A stretch of DNA of 64,000 bases from JAGPUQ01 sp036677085 (GTDB lineage Bacteria > Pseudomonadota > Gammaproteobacteria > Pseudomonadales > Porticoccaceae): contig JAKFFI010000036.1 of the NCBI GenBank assembly GCA_036677085.1, forward strand, positions 62,001 to 126,000, given 5' to 3'. The notes beneath the pieces were generated by a model. It saw nothing but the letters and a program-made list of their open reading frames with translations. It had not been told where the DNA came from and searched no databases. Below, piece by piece: positions 53,496 to 62,658 of this stretch. The translations under genes and the position numbers were made by a program. The stretch's first letter is position 1. Each line of letters starts with the position of its first letter.

Positions 53496-55832
53496 CTACA
53501 CCGTCGCCCGCCGCAGGCGCAGCGCATTGCCGACCACGGATACCGAGCTGAAGGACATGGCCGCCGCGGCGATGATCGGCGACAGCAGGATGCCGAAGAA
53601 CGGATACAGCACCCCGGCGGCGATGGGCACGCCCAGGCTGTTGTAGACGAAGGCGAAGAACAGGTTCTGCTTGATGTTGGCCATGGTCGCCCGGCTGAGC
53701 TTGCGGGCGCGCACGATGCCGCGCAGATCGCCTTTCACCAGCGTCACGCCGGCGCTTTCCATGGCCACGTCGGTGCCGGTGCCCATGGCGATGCCGACCT
53801 GCGCCTGGGCCAGCGCCGGCGCGTCATTGATGCCGTCGCCGGCCATGGCGACGAAGCGGCCTTCGGCTTGCAGTGCCTTGACCTTCTGCGCCTTCTGCCC
53901 CGGCAGCACCTCGGCCAGCACCTCGTCGATGCCGAGCTTGCCGGCTACCGCCTGCGCCGTGGTGAGACTGTCGCCGGTGAGCATGACGATGCGAATGCCC
54001 TCCGCGTGCAGGGCGCGGATCGCCTCCAGCGTGGTTTCCTTGATGGGGTCGGCGACCGCGACCAGCCCGGCCGGCTTGCCGTCCACCGCGATGAACATCG
54101 CCGTCTTGCCTTCGGCGCGCAGGGCCTCGGCGCGCTCGGCCAGAGTCTCGACGCTGACGCCGAGAGCATCCATCAACGCCCGGTTGCCGAGTGCAACCGC
54201 CTGCTCGCCGATGCGCCCCTGCACACCCTTGCCGGTGACTGACTCGAAGTCGGTGTACTGCGCGAGTTTCACGCCCCGCGCCTCGGCGCCCTGGACAATC
54301 GCCGCCGCCAGCGGATGCTCGCTGCCGCGCTCCAGGGTGGCCGCCAGACGCAGCACCTGATCTTCGTCAAAGCCTGCCTCCGCCACCACATCCTGCAAGC
54401 GCGGCCGCCCTTCGGTGAGGGTGCCGGTCTTGTCGACGATCAGCGTGTCAACCTGCCGCAGTGTCTGGATGGCCTCGGCGCTCTTGAACAGCACGCCCAT
54501 GGACGCCCCCTTGCCGCTGGCGACCATGATCGACATCGGCGTCGCGAGGCCGAGGGCACAGGGGCAGGCGATGATCAGCACCGCCACCGCATTGATCAGC
54601 GCGTAGGCCATGGCCGGCTGCGGCCCCCACTGGCTCCACACCACGAACGTGATGACGGCAGCTCCCACCACGACCGGCACAAAATAGCCGGCGACCACGT
54701 CCACCAGGTTCTGGATCGGCGCGCGGCTGCGGCTGGCCTCGGCCACCATCTGCACGATCTGCGCAAGCAACGTGTCGCTGCCGACGCGCTGCGCCTCGAT
54801 CACCAGCGAGCCGGTGCCATTCACCGTGGCGCCAATGACCTTGTCGCCCGTCCCCTTCTCCACCGGGATCGGCTCGCCGGTGATCATGGACTCGTCCACC
54901 GCGCTGCGCCCCTCGACCACCACGCCGTCCACCGGCACCTTCTCGCCCGGCCGCACCCGCAGGCGATCGCCGATCTGCACCTGCTCCAGCGGCACGTCCG
55001 CCTCGCCGCCATCGGCGCTGACCCGGCGCGCCGTCTTTGGTGCCAGGCCCAGCAACGCCTTGATGGCGGCGTTGGTCGAGCTGCGCGCGCGCAGCTCCAT
55101 GACCTGCCCGAGCAGCACCAAAGTGACGATCACCGCCGCGGCTTCGAAGTACACCGCGACCTGCCCGGTCGCGCTGCGGAATGAGACCGGAAAAATGCCC
55201 GGGAGCAGCGTGGCGACGAGGCTGTAGAGGTAGGCCACGCCGACCCCCAACCCAATCAGCGTGAACATGTTGAGCTTCCAGGTGACCAGCGAGCGCCAGC
55301 CGCGCACGAAAAACGGCCAACCGCCCCACAGCACCACCGGCGTCGCCAGCGCCAGCTCCAACCACATACCCGCGCCGTGGGGCACCAGTGCCTCCATCGA
55401 AACGCCGGGAATGAGCCCGCCCATTGCCAGAAAGACCGCGGGAACCGTCAGCACAAGACAGACCCAGAAGCGCCGGGTCATGTCGTTCAGTTCCGGGTTC
55501 TGTTCCGCTTCGGCAGTGACTGTGAGGGGCTCAAGCGCCATGCCGCAGATCGGGCAGGCGCCGGGATGATCCTGGCGTACCTCGGGGTGCATGGGGCAGG
55601 TGTAGATGGTGCCCACAGGGGCCGGATTCACGGGCGCGGCCTGGGCTGGCTGTGCGTGCTCGTGACCGTGGCACGCAGCTTTTGCCTGTGGCTCGATAAA
55701 CGTGGCCGGCTCAGCCACAAAACGGTCATGGCAATGGGTGGAACAGAAGTAATACGTCGTGCCGGCGTGCTGCACCCTGGCTCCCGCCCGGTCCTCCGCC
55801 ACCTGCATGCCGCATACGGGGTCGGTTGCCAT
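53496..55832 (-). CDS. copA: Copper/heavy-metal translocating P1B-type ATPase with YHS and HMBD domains
   Basis: The 778-residue ATPase starts with a YHS domain (DPVCGM 4-9, Cys30, Cys34) and an HMBD segment (CPMHPEV 79-85, CPICGM 93-98). A His-rich linker (HGHEH) lies between them, in place of the classical CxxC domain. The ion-path motif CPC is at 423-425, phosphorylation motif DKTGT at 467-471 and actuator TGE at 318-320. Eight membrane helices are expected. CPC ATPases of this type export Cu+ or Ag+ to the periplasm. It follows the Met-rich EF-hand gene on the same strand, and a truncated relative lies directly downstream. Confidence 0.95.
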   Translation of the reverse strand: MATDPVCGMQVAEDRAGARVQHAGTTYYFCSTHCHDRFVAEPATFIEPQAKAACHGHEHAQPAQAAPVNPAPVGTIYTCPMHPEVRQDHPGACPICGMALEPLTVTAEAEQNPELNDMTRRFWVCLVLTVPAVFLAMGGLIPGVSMEALVPHGAGMWLELALATPVVLWGGWPFFVRGWRSLVTWKLNMFTLIGLGVGVAYLYSLVATLLPGIFPVSFRSATGQVAVYFEAAAVIVTLVLLGQVMELRARSSTNAAIKALLGLAPKTARRVSADGGEADVPLEQVQIGDRLRVRPGEKVPVDGVVVEGRSAVDESMITGEPIPVEKGTGDKVIGATVNGTGSLVIEAQRVGSDTLLAQIVQMVAEASRSRAPIQNLVDVVAGYFVPVVVGAAVITFVVWSQWGPQPAMAYALINAVAVLIIACPCALGLATPMSIMVASGKGASMGVLFKSAEAIQTLRQVDTLIVDKTGTLTEGRPRLQDVVAEAGFDEDQVLRLAATLERGSEHPLAAAIVQGAEARGVKLAQYTDFESVTGKGVQGRIGEQAVALGNRALMDALGVSVETLAERAEALRAEGKTAMFIAVDGKPAGLVAVADPIKETTLEAIRALHAEGIRIVMLTGDSLTTAQAVAGKLGIDEVLAEVLPGQKAQKVKALQAEGRFVAMAGDGINDAPALAQAQVGIAMGTGTDVAMESAGVTLVKGDLRGIVRARKLSRATMANIKQNLFFAFVYNSLGVPIAAGVLYPFFGILLSPIIAAAAMSFSSVSVVGNALRLRRATV

Positions 55833-55902
55833 GTCGGTCTCCTTGGTTGTCGCTGTTGGCCGCTTCAGAATTCAGAAAGTCACCACCATTGAGGGTCGTC
55901 GC

Positions 55903-55930
55903 GGAGACCGCACCCTGGGGTGCGGTCTCC
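55903..55930. terminator. 13-bp hairpin between the EF-hand gene and copA
   Basis: ggagaccgcaccc (55903-55915) and gggtgcggtctcc (55918-55930) form a perfect stem. It lies just after the stop codon of the minus-strand EF-hand gene. The minus-strand sequence after it is not T-rich, so it may attenuate rather than end transcription before copA. Confidence 0.55.
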
Positions 55931-55936
55931 GGATCC

Positions 55937-56305
55937 TCATTGCTGCGGATGGTGCGACTCGTGTTCCTTGGTGTCGGCACCGGCACCCATGCCGCCGCCC
56001 ATCATGCCCATGCCGCCACCTCCCATCATGCCCATGCCGCCGCCCATCATGCCCATGCTGCTCATCATGTTCATACAGCCCTGCATGTGCTCTGCCATTT
56101 TCTGGCGGTCGCTGGCGTCGATGACCCCGTCCTTATTGGCATCCATATGCGCAAAACGTGCTTCGGCCTGTTTCAAATAGTCCTCCTTGCTGACCTTGGC
56201 ATCGCCACTTCCCATCATGCCCATCCCCATGCCGCCCTGGGCCAGGACAGGACCAGACAGCGCCAGGGAACCCATTACCACCCATGCTCGATATCGTGCT
56301 TTCAT
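55937..56305 (-). CDS. Met-rich secreted EF-hand protein
   Basis: The 122-residue protein has a signal peptide (MKARYRAWVVMGSLALSGPVLA, cleaved near residue 22). One EF-hand loop is seen at 55-66 (DANKDGVIDASD; all five acidic/Asn ligand positions filled, Asp at position 12). Methionine-glycine runs precede it (MGMGMMG) and follow it (SMGMMGGGMGMMGGGGMGMM), and a His-rich end ESHHPQQ closes the protein. Met-rich motifs bind Cu+ in periplasmic copper proteins, which fits the copA gene downstream. The ATG at 56305 is chosen because the signal peptide starts there. Confidence 0.85.
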   Translation of the reverse strand: MKARYRAWVVMGSLALSGPVLAQGGMGMGMMGSGDAKVSKEDYLKQAEARFAHMDANKDGVIDASDRQKMAEHMQGCMNMMSSMGMMGGGMGMMGGGGMGMMGGGMGAGADTKEHESHHPQQ

Positions 56306-56542
56306 AACACTACTCCGTGCGGGACCCTTGGCCCCATGGTTGTCGCGAAGCAGGATCCGGCACCTGCCCCGACGAATCTGCGCCACTACCGGATGCGCGG
56401 CTTATCTACCCGCCCTCCCTTTTTTCCTGCACCGGGGAGCGCTTACAGTACTCCGCTCCCCTGTGTACGCGAGCGTCTTGCTGGCCGGGTTGACGGCGGT
56501 CAATGCCGGCCGTTGCAATTTCTTCGCCGACCGGCCCGGGTT

Positions 56543-58252
56543 TCATATCAGATAGGCCTCGGTCGCGTAGCGTCGCATCATGCGGTGGCTGTTGAAGAAG
56601 GAGGCATTCTTGGCGATGGCTCCCTGCATCACCCGCACCCAGCCCCCCGGGCTGGTCTCGTAACCGTAGTAGAGCGGCAGCACCACTTGCTCCAGCTTGT
56701 CGTAGAGGGCCCGTGCATCGGTCTCGTGGCCGGCCTCAGAGCCGTCGCCGACGGCCCAGCCGGTGACACCCTCGATGCAGCCCTCGACCCACCAGCCGTC
56801 CAGCACGGACAGCGAGGGCACGCCGTTGAAGGCCGCCTTCATGCCGCTGGTACCTGAGGCTTCGAATGGCGGCAGCGGCGTGTTGAGCCACAGATCGCTG
56901 CCCGACACCAGCAGCAGCGCGGTATCCAGATCGTAATCCGGCAGGTAGACGATGGGTATGGTGCCGGCGAGATCGCGGATGTGCCGGTGCAACAGTTCGA
57001 TGATCCGCTTGCCGCCCGCGTCATGGGGGTGGGCCTTGCCGGCCAGTACCACCTGAAAGCTGCGTTCGCCGGCGATGGCCCGGAGGCGGTCCAGATCCGT
57101 GAACAGCAGGTCCGGCCGCTTGTAGGCGGTCATGCGGCGGGCGAAACCCAGGATCGGCACCTTGGGATGCAGCGTTACCCCCGTGCGTTCGGCCACCCGC
57201 GCAATCAGCGCCGCCTTGGCGGTCGCGTGGGCCTCGAGCAGGGCAGCGGGTGGAATGCAGCAGTCGGCCCGCACCAGCAGTTCCGGCTCGTGGCACCAGC
57301 CGGGCAGATAGCGGTCGTAGAGCGCGCGCAAACTGGGCGCGGTCCAGGTGTGCGGATGCACGCCGTTGGTCACCGCATGCACCCGGTAGCCGGGAAACAT
57401 GCGCCGCGATACCTCGGCATGGCGCTGTGCCACGCCGTTGACGTACTCGCTGAGGTTCAGTGCCAGGCGGGTCATGTTCAGGCAATCCTCGCCGCCGAGT
57501 TGCTTCAGCACCGCCAACGGAATGAAATCGTCCAGTACCCGCTGCACCAGGTTGTAGTCGAAACGGTCGTGGCCCGCCTCGACCGGAGTATGGGTGGTAA
57601 AACAACACAGCCCACGCACCTGCGGCACATCGTAGGGCGATTCCCCCGGGCGCAACTCCTCCGGTCGGTGGGCATGGCGGTGCAGCAACTCCAGCGCCAG
57701 CAGCGCCGAATGGCCCTCGTTCATATGGTACTGACGTATCCGGAAGCCGAGCGCCTGCAGCAGGCGCACGCCGCCGATGCCCAGTACGGCCTCCTGCTTG
57801 AGCCGGTAAGGTGCACCATCGCCGTAAAGATCGTGGGTGATCAGGCGGTCGTCGGGATGGTTTTCGTCCAGATCGGTATCGAGCAGCAGCACCGGCTGGC
57901 TGCCGCCCATGTGGCCGCGCAGCACGTACAGCCAGCCCCCGATCCACACCTCGCGATTCTCGAGGATGATCGCCACCTTGGCCGCCAGGCGCGTGGCGTG
58001 ACCTTCCGGCTGCCAGGGGGAAGGCTCCTCCACCTGTCGCCCGGCGGCGTCGATGCCCTGGCGAAAATGGCCGCCGCGAAACACCAGGCTGACCGCCACC
58101 AGCGGCAGTTCCAGGTCGGCGGCGGCGCGCACCGTGTCGCCGGCCAGCACGCCGAGGCCGCCAGCGTAGGTCGGAATGGCGCTCTCGAGGGCGATCTCCA
58201 TCGAGAAATAGGCCACCCGGGGCGCATGCAGGAAAACTTCCAGCGGTGACAT
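56543..58252 (-). CDS. Alpha-glucan phosphorylase (GT35 family)
   Basis: The 569-residue protein is the short bacterial type of glycogen/maltodextrin phosphorylase. It begins with YFSMEIALESAIPTYAGGLG, contains QYHMNEGHSALLALELL and ends its catalytic region with FEASGTSGMKAAFNGV, the PLP-site region. It releases glucose-1-phosphate from alpha-1,4-glucans. The ATG at 58252 is preferred over 58342 because the conserved N-terminus follows. No other glycogen genes are in the window. Confidence 0.93.
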   Translation of the reverse strand: MSPLEVFLHAPRVAYFSMEIALESAIPTYAGGLGVLAGDTVRAAADLELPLVAVSLVFRGGHFRQGIDAAGRQVEEPSPWQPEGHATRLAAKVAIILENREVWIGGWLYVLRGHMGGSQPVLLLDTDLDENHPDDRLITHDLYGDGAPYRLKQEAVLGIGGVRLLQALGFRIRQYHMNEGHSALLALELLHRHAHRPEELRPGESPYDVPQVRGLCCFTTHTPVEAGHDRFDYNLVQRVLDDFIPLAVLKQLGGEDCLNMTRLALNLSEYVNGVAQRHAEVSRRMFPGYRVHAVTNGVHPHTWTAPSLRALYDRYLPGWCHEPELLVRADCCIPPAALLEAHATAKAALIARVAERTGVTLHPKVPILGFARRMTAYKRPDLLFTDLDRLRAIAGERSFQVVLAGKAHPHDAGGKRIIELLHRHIRDLAGTIPIVYLPDYDLDTALLLVSGSDLWLNTPLPPFEASGTSGMKAAFNGVPSLSVLDGWWVEGCIEGVTGWAVGDGSEAGHETDARALYDKLEQVVLPLYYGYETSPGGWVRVMQGAIAKNASFFNSHRMMRRYATEAYLI

Positions 58253-58602
58253 CGACGCTACTCCTGGGTATCGAACGGAGTGAGCCGATTCGTCACCCCG
58301 CGACCCGAGTATACCCCCCATAGGCTGCCGCGCCAGCGACACGGACCGGTGTCACGACGGGGAGGCGTACCGACTATGGGAGTCACGCCGTTCGCGCGGA
58401 CGTAGCCGCAACCCTAACAACGGCGCGCTGCCTCCGCGCCCCGAAGCGGGCCACCGTCACGCCCTGGCTCGGGGCTGCCCTGAATGATCAGATTCCGCGC
58501 ATGGTTCGACCGGCGCGCCACAAACGGAATCAGCAAGTCAGTGTTCGTCCCGAGCCCGTCGGTCCCGAGCCCGACAAGTCGAAGGAATGGATCAGGGTTT
58601 CT
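58253..58602. other. 350-bp gap upstream of the phosphorylase gene
   Basis: No credible gene. It contains a 12-bp direct repeat (gtcccgagcccg at 58547-58558 and 58562-58573) and presumably the promoter of the phosphorylase gene. No tRNA or terminator is evident. Confidence 0.6.
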
Positions 58603-59268
58603 TCAGCGCACTCCCCGCGCCAGCATTTTCGCAACGAGCTTGCCATGGGCTTCCAGGACGCCGGCGAACGGCTCCGCGGCAAACTGCCGGGCGAGATAAC
58701 CGGCGAGCCGAGGCCAGCAGACGGGGTCGGGGGATTCGTCGCCGAAGGATGCGTTCATGAACTGGGATACCACCGCGATATCCGCGAGTGTCAGGCGGTC
58801 GCCGACCAGATACATCCTGTCACCGATCTGCTCGTCCAGATAGTGATACAGCGGTGGCGTCTTTTCTGCCAGCAGCGCCGCGATCGCCGCCTCGTCATAG
58901 GGCGCACCCATGGATTTCAGCACCACGCGGTTGCGAAACGCGGTGGCGCTGGTCACTGGGGCGAGCTCGTAGTCGGCGAATTTCTCGATCCAGCTCGTGC
59001 GCGCCTTGAGCCAGGGATCGGTGGGAATCAGCGGCGGTTCCGGATACAGATCCTCGAGAAAACGGCAAATCACGGCGGAGTCGGCCAGGTACTGGCCATC
59101 CACTTCCAGCGCCGGAATCCGCTTGAGCGGATTGATCTGTTCGTAGCCTTCCGGCAGCGCGAACGGGGACACCGGGTTGCGCTCGCAACGGATGCCTTTG
59201 ATGGTCATCACCAATTCAACCTTGCGCACAAAGGGTGACAGCGGAGCGCCGAACAGGGTCATGGTCAT
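58603..59268 (-). CDS. Glutathione S-transferase family protein
   Basis: The 221-residue protein has a thioredoxin-like N-domain (LFGAPLSPFVRKVELVMTIKG, NPLKRIPAL, cis-Pro; ADSAVICRFLED for glutathione binding) and a helical C-domain (LTLADIAVVSQFMNA with the N-capping Asp). The residue at the catalytic position appears to be Ser11 (SPFVRK). Substrate unknown. Monocistronic, divergent from the MOSC gene. Confidence 0.93.
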   Translation of the reverse strand: MTMTLFGAPLSPFVRKVELVMTIKGIRCERNPVSPFALPEGYEQINPLKRIPALEVDGQYLADSAVICRFLEDLYPEPPLIPTDPWLKARTSWIEKFADYELAPVTSATAFRNRVVLKSMGAPYDEAAIAALLAEKTPPLYHYLDEQIGDRMYLVGDRLTLADIAVVSQFMNASFGDESPDPVCWPRLAGYLARQFAAEPFAGVLEAHGKLVAKMLARGVR

Positions 59269-59411
59269 GGGGTGAGCTCGGTCAGGGGTAAAAGCGGCAG
59301 CCGGATGCTAGCAACGGGTTCCCTGGAGCACAATCGCACGCCGCTGACAGTGGCAGTTTGGGCCGGTGCGGTTATCATCCCATGGAGTGCGCGCATTGCG
59401 GGAGAAACGGC

Positions 59412-59855
59412 ATGGGAAAACTACTCGGAATCGCCTATCGCGACGGTTCGCGCCAACCGATGCGCGAAATCGACGCCGCCCGGATCAGTCTGGCGGCAGG
59501 GGTGGCCACGGACTTTCGCGGCAGGAAGCCCGGACCGCGCCAGGTGACGGTGCTGTGCGCCGAAAAATGGCGCGCTGCCTGTGACGATCTGGGTACGGAA
59601 TTGCCCTGGACCACAAGGCGCGCCAACCTGCTGGTGAACGGTCTGTCGATCGGTCCGGAATGTGTCGGTCGTACCCTGCGCGTGGGCACGGCGTTGTTGC
59701 GCATCACCATCGAAACCGATCCCTGCTCCCGCATGGATGAGCAATACAAGGGGCTCAAGCGCGCGCTGATGCCCGATTGGCGCGGCGGTGCCTGCTGCGA
59801 GGTGGTGCAGGGCGGCGACATCGCAGTGGGCGACACGGTCCAGTTCGTCAACTGA
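59412..59855 (+). CDS. MOSC domain-containing protein
   Basis: The 147-residue single-domain protein has the fold-typical ATDFRGRKPGPRQVTVL, TRRANLLVNG, and a Cys in TIETDPCSRMDEQYKGLKRAL, the conserved PC motif of MOSC proteins. Relatives (YiiM, mARC, MoCo sulfurase tails) handle sulfur for molybdenum enzymes or reduce N-hydroxylated compounds. The ATG at 59412 with GGGAGA upstream is preferred to 59358. It precedes ogt by 51 bases. Confidence 0.93.
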   Translation: MGKLLGIAYRDGSRQPMREIDAARISLAAGVATDFRGRKPGPRQVTVLCAEKWRAACDDLGTELPWTTRRANLLVNGLSIGPECVGRTLRVGTALLRITIETDPCSRMDEQYKGLKRALMPDWRGGACCEVVQGGDIAVGDTVQFVN

Positions 59856-59906
59856 CCCCGGCGCCGCAGGGCACCTGCCGTCATCGCTGCACGCGAGGGA
59901 CACCGG

Positions 59907-60380
59907 ATGATGTATTTTGACAGACTGCCGAGTCCCGTCGGTACGTTGACCGTCGGCGCCGACGCCGCCGGGATTACCGCAATTGCCTTCCCCGGCGAAA
60001 TGCCCGCCGTCGATGGGGCGGCCAACCCGAATCCCCTGATCCGCGAAGCCCTGAGGCAGTTGCGCGCCTATTTCGCCGGTCGGCTCGCGAACTTCGAGCT
60101 GCCGCTGAATCCGGCCGGCACGGTATTTCAGAAGTCGGTATGGCAGGCGCTGCTCGCCGTGCCCTATGGCGCCACGCTGAGCTACGGGGAGATCGCCGCC
60201 CGCGTCGGCAATCCCCGGGGCGCGCGGGCGGTCGGCCTCGCGAACGGCCGCAATCCCATCGCCATCGTGGTGCCCTGCCACCGTATCATCGGCCGTGACG
60301 GTTCCCTTACGGGCTACGGCGGCGGACTCGACCGCAAGCGCTGGCTGCTCGCCCACGAGCAACGCGGGAGACCGGGCTGA
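59907..60380 (+). CDS. ogt: Methylated-DNA--protein-cysteine methyltransferase
   Basis: The 157-residue protein has the active-site motif VVPCHRIIG (PCHR 123-126, Cys124), the helix-turn-helix FQKSVWQALLAVPYG and ARAVGLANGRNP. It transfers methyl groups from O6-methylguanine to itself. Likely co-transcribed with the MOSC gene. A minus-strand terminator follows. Confidence 0.97.
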   Translation: MMYFDRLPSPVGTLTVGADAAGITAIAFPGEMPAVDGAANPNPLIREALRQLRAYFAGRLANFELPLNPAGTVFQKSVWQALLAVPYGATLSYGEIAARVGNPRGARAVGLANGRNPIAIVVPCHRIIGRDGSLTGYGGGLDRKRWLLAHEQRGRPG

Positions 60381-60426
60381 CCGCTGCCGACGCGCCACCG
60401 CACCGATCGCGCTGACCAGAGGCACC

Positions 60427-60452
60427 ATAAAAAAGGGGCCCTGAGGCCCCTT
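60427..60452 (-). terminator. Rho-independent terminator of the FKBP gene
   Basis: On the plus strand aaggggcc (60433-60440) and ggcccctt (60445-60452) pair around ctga. A-residues precede it at 60428-60434, giving a U-tract on the minus strand. It lies 18 bases after the stop codon of the FKBP gene and may also serve ogt from the other side. Confidence 0.9.
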
Positions 60453-60469
60453 CGCGTAACGGTCGCCAA

Positions 60470-61255
60470 TCACTCGGCGGAAGCCGGCTCCGCAGCGGGC
60501 TGTTCTGCAGCGGAGGGTTCAGCGGCGGACTGTTCAGCCGCGTCCTTATTGATCACCTTGATCAATTCCACATCAAACAGCAGCACCTGATTGGGGCCGA
60601 TGGCGGCACCCGAACCGCCCGGGCCATAGGCGAGATCGGGCGGAATCGCGAGCGCCCATTTGTCGCCTTCTTTCATCAACTGCAGCGCTTCAACCCAGCC
60701 CGGGATGACCTGGCTGACACCGAAGGTCTCGGTCTGGTTCCGCGAGTAGGAGCTGTCGAACTCGGTACCGTCGAGCAGGGTGCCCTTGTAATGCACTTCG
60801 ACGGTATCGTCGGCCTTCGGGGTGGCGCCGGTGCCGGCGGTGACAACCCGGTACTGCATTCCGCTCGCCAGTACCTTGACGCCTTCCTTCTTGGCGTTTT
60901 CTGCCAGATATTGCTGGCCTTCCTTCAGGTTTTTTTCAGCTGCCAGCTTGTGCGCCGCTTCCTTTTGCGCCTGCTGCTTTTCCTGGTAGCTTTTCACGAT
61001 GGTCATCGCTTCTTCATCGCTGAGCCTGGGTTTTTTCCCCGCCATGATGTCTTCAACACCACCAATGAATGCGGAAGTGTCCAGCTTGAAGTCATCGGCT
61101 TTCATCTGGGAGCCAACGTTGACGCCCATGATGTAACTGATTTTTTGCTCGTCGGTCGCGAGCGCGCTGGCGTCCTGCTTCTCCGCCGGCTTGGGGCCAC
61201 AGGCTGCCAACAGGATGCCAGCGGCAACGGCCAGCGAGGTCAGGGATCGATTCAT
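60470..61255 (-). CDS. FKBP-type peptidyl-prolyl isomerase, lipoprotein (FkpA/Mip type)
   Basis: The 261-residue protein has a lipoprotein signal (LLAACG, Cys19), an N-terminal dimerisation domain (about 35-130: DEQKISYIMGVNVGSQMK, long Lys/Glu/Gln helix) and an FKBP domain (about 145-235: VEVHYKGTLLDGTEFDSSYS, AIPPDLAYG, LLFDVELI). The Ala/Glu/Pro-rich tail (AAEQSAAEPSAAEQPAAEP) is unusual and is a short repeat. It assists folding in the envelope. Confidence 0.95.
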   Translation of the reverse strand: MNRSLTSLAVAAGILLAACGPKPAEKQDASALATDEQKISYIMGVNVGSQMKADDFKLDTSAFIGGVEDIMAGKKPRLSDEEAMTIVKSYQEKQQAQKEAAHKLAAEKNLKEGQQYLAENAKKEGVKVLASGMQYRVVTAGTGATPKADDTVEVHYKGTLLDGTEFDSSYSRNQTETFGVSQVIPGWVEALQLMKEGDKWALAIPPDLAYGPGGSGAAIGPNQVLLFDVELIKVINKDAAEQSAAEPSAAEQPAAEPASAE

Positions 61256-61419
61256 TTCCGGCTTCCTTTGTGGTGGTAAGGGGCTCATGGTAAACCAATA
61301 CCGGGTGCGGCCCCACCCGTGCGAGAACCGCACTCCCGGCGAAGGGTGCGGATCCCCGTGAACGACACGCGCCGACGAGAGTCGCCCCCGATCGTCCCGG
61401 CCGGCAGTTCGGGTCCCGG

Positions 61420-62595
61420 TTACCCGAGCACGCCGGCGCTGCGCAGTTCGGCCAATTCGGCCTTGCCGTAGCCAAGCCCTGAAAATACCTCGTCGGTGTG
61501 CTCCCCCAGCGCGGGCGCGGGCAGGCGTACACCACAGGGCTCGCGGTCGAAGATTGCGGCTGGCCGGGGCTGACGGACCCGGCCGCCGACCGGGTGGTCG
61601 TATTCGATGATGGAGCCGCGGTGGACGACGCGCGGATCGGCGATCACGTCCTCGAAATCGTTGACTTTCGCACAGGGCACCTGGGCCTTTTCCATGCGCG
61701 CGACCAGATCCCCAGTGGCGAAATCGACCGTGCGGTGCTTGAACTCCGCCATCATGGCGTGGGCATTGGCGAAGCGGTCGGTGACGGTCCTGAAGCGCGG
61801 ATCGTCGATCAGCTCGCGGCAATCGAGCACAGCGCAGGCGCCCGCGAACTCGTGATCGCCCACGGTGAACATCGCGACATGGCCGTCGGCAGTCGGCATG
61901 GTGCTGATGAATTCGGAAATCAGCGGCTTTTTCTCGAACTCGCCGACGAAACTGTGATTCCAGAAGCCGTCGTGCCACAGAAATCCGAGATTGGCTTCCA
62001 GCATCGTGAGCTCGACATGATGCCCGCCCACCCGGCCGCGTTCGCGGGCGAGCAGCGCCGAAGAGATCGCCTGTGCGGCGGTCACCGCGGCCACCTTGTC
62101 GCAGACGATGTTCCTGACGAACTCCGGGCCATTGCTCCCGGTCTGTACCCGCACCATGCCGGACACCGCCTGGATCACCAGATCGTAGACGCGGTTCTCG
62201 GCGCCGGGCCCGTCGGGGCCAAAGCCGGACAGCGAGACATAGATCAAATCCGGATTCAGTGCATGGACCGCGTCGTAACCGTAGTTGAGACGCTCCACCA
62301 CGCCGGGTCGCGTGTTGTGCACGAAGACATCGGCGCTGCGCAATAAATCTTCCATCAGCGGCCGGCTGCGGGAATCTTTCAGGTCAATCGAGATTGCGCG
62401 TTTGTTGCGATTGAGGCTCAGGTAATAGCTGGTCACGCCATTGCGCACCGCGCCCACCGCGCGGGACGGATCGCCCGCGTCAACCTGCTCGATGCGGATC
62501 ACGTCCGCACCCTGATCCGCCAGCATGAGTGTCCCCATGGGCGCGGCCACATTGGTGGTCAGTTCGACGATACGAATACCTTGCAGTGGTTCCAT
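61420..62595 (-). CDS. CaiB/BaiF CoA-transferase family protein
   Basis: The 391-residue family III CoA-transferase opens with LQGIRIVELTTNVAAPMGTLMLADQGADVIRIE, a typical N-terminus. YYLSLNRNKRAISIDLK and YDLVIQAVSGMVR with the expected catalytic Asp in YDLVIQ follow. It moves CoA between carboxylic acids. It lies downstream of a DUF35 protein and a thiolase, so activation of a substrate for beta-oxidation-like cleavage is likely. Confidence 0.93.
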   Translation of the reverse strand: MEPLQGIRIVELTTNVAAPMGTLMLADQGADVIRIEQVDAGDPSRAVGAVRNGVTSYYLSLNRNKRAISIDLKDSRSRPLMEDLLRSADVFVHNTRPGVVERLNYGYDAVHALNPDLIYVSLSGFGPDGPGAENRVYDLVIQAVSGMVRVQTGSNGPEFVRNIVCDKVAAVTAAQAISSALLARERGRVGGHHVELTMLEANLGFLWHDGFWNHSFVGEFEKKPLISEFISTMPTADGHVAMFTVGDHEFAGACAVLDCRELIDDPRFRTVTDRFANAHAMMAEFKHRTVDFATGDLVARMEKAQVPCAKVNDFEDVIADPRVVHRGSIIEYDHPVGGRVRQPRPAAIFDREPCGVRLPAPALGEHTDEVFSGLGYGKAELAELRSAGVLG

Positions 62596-62658
62596 GGGGA
62601 CATCCTCGCTTGATTATGGTTATGGAAGGCGTGGATTCGATGTGCTCTCAAGATTGTT

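Noticed and set aside
58484..58699. 71-codon plus-strand frame before the GST gene
   Set aside because: Half of it overlaps the GST gene in antisense; repeat-derived PSPSVPSP stretch and no motif.
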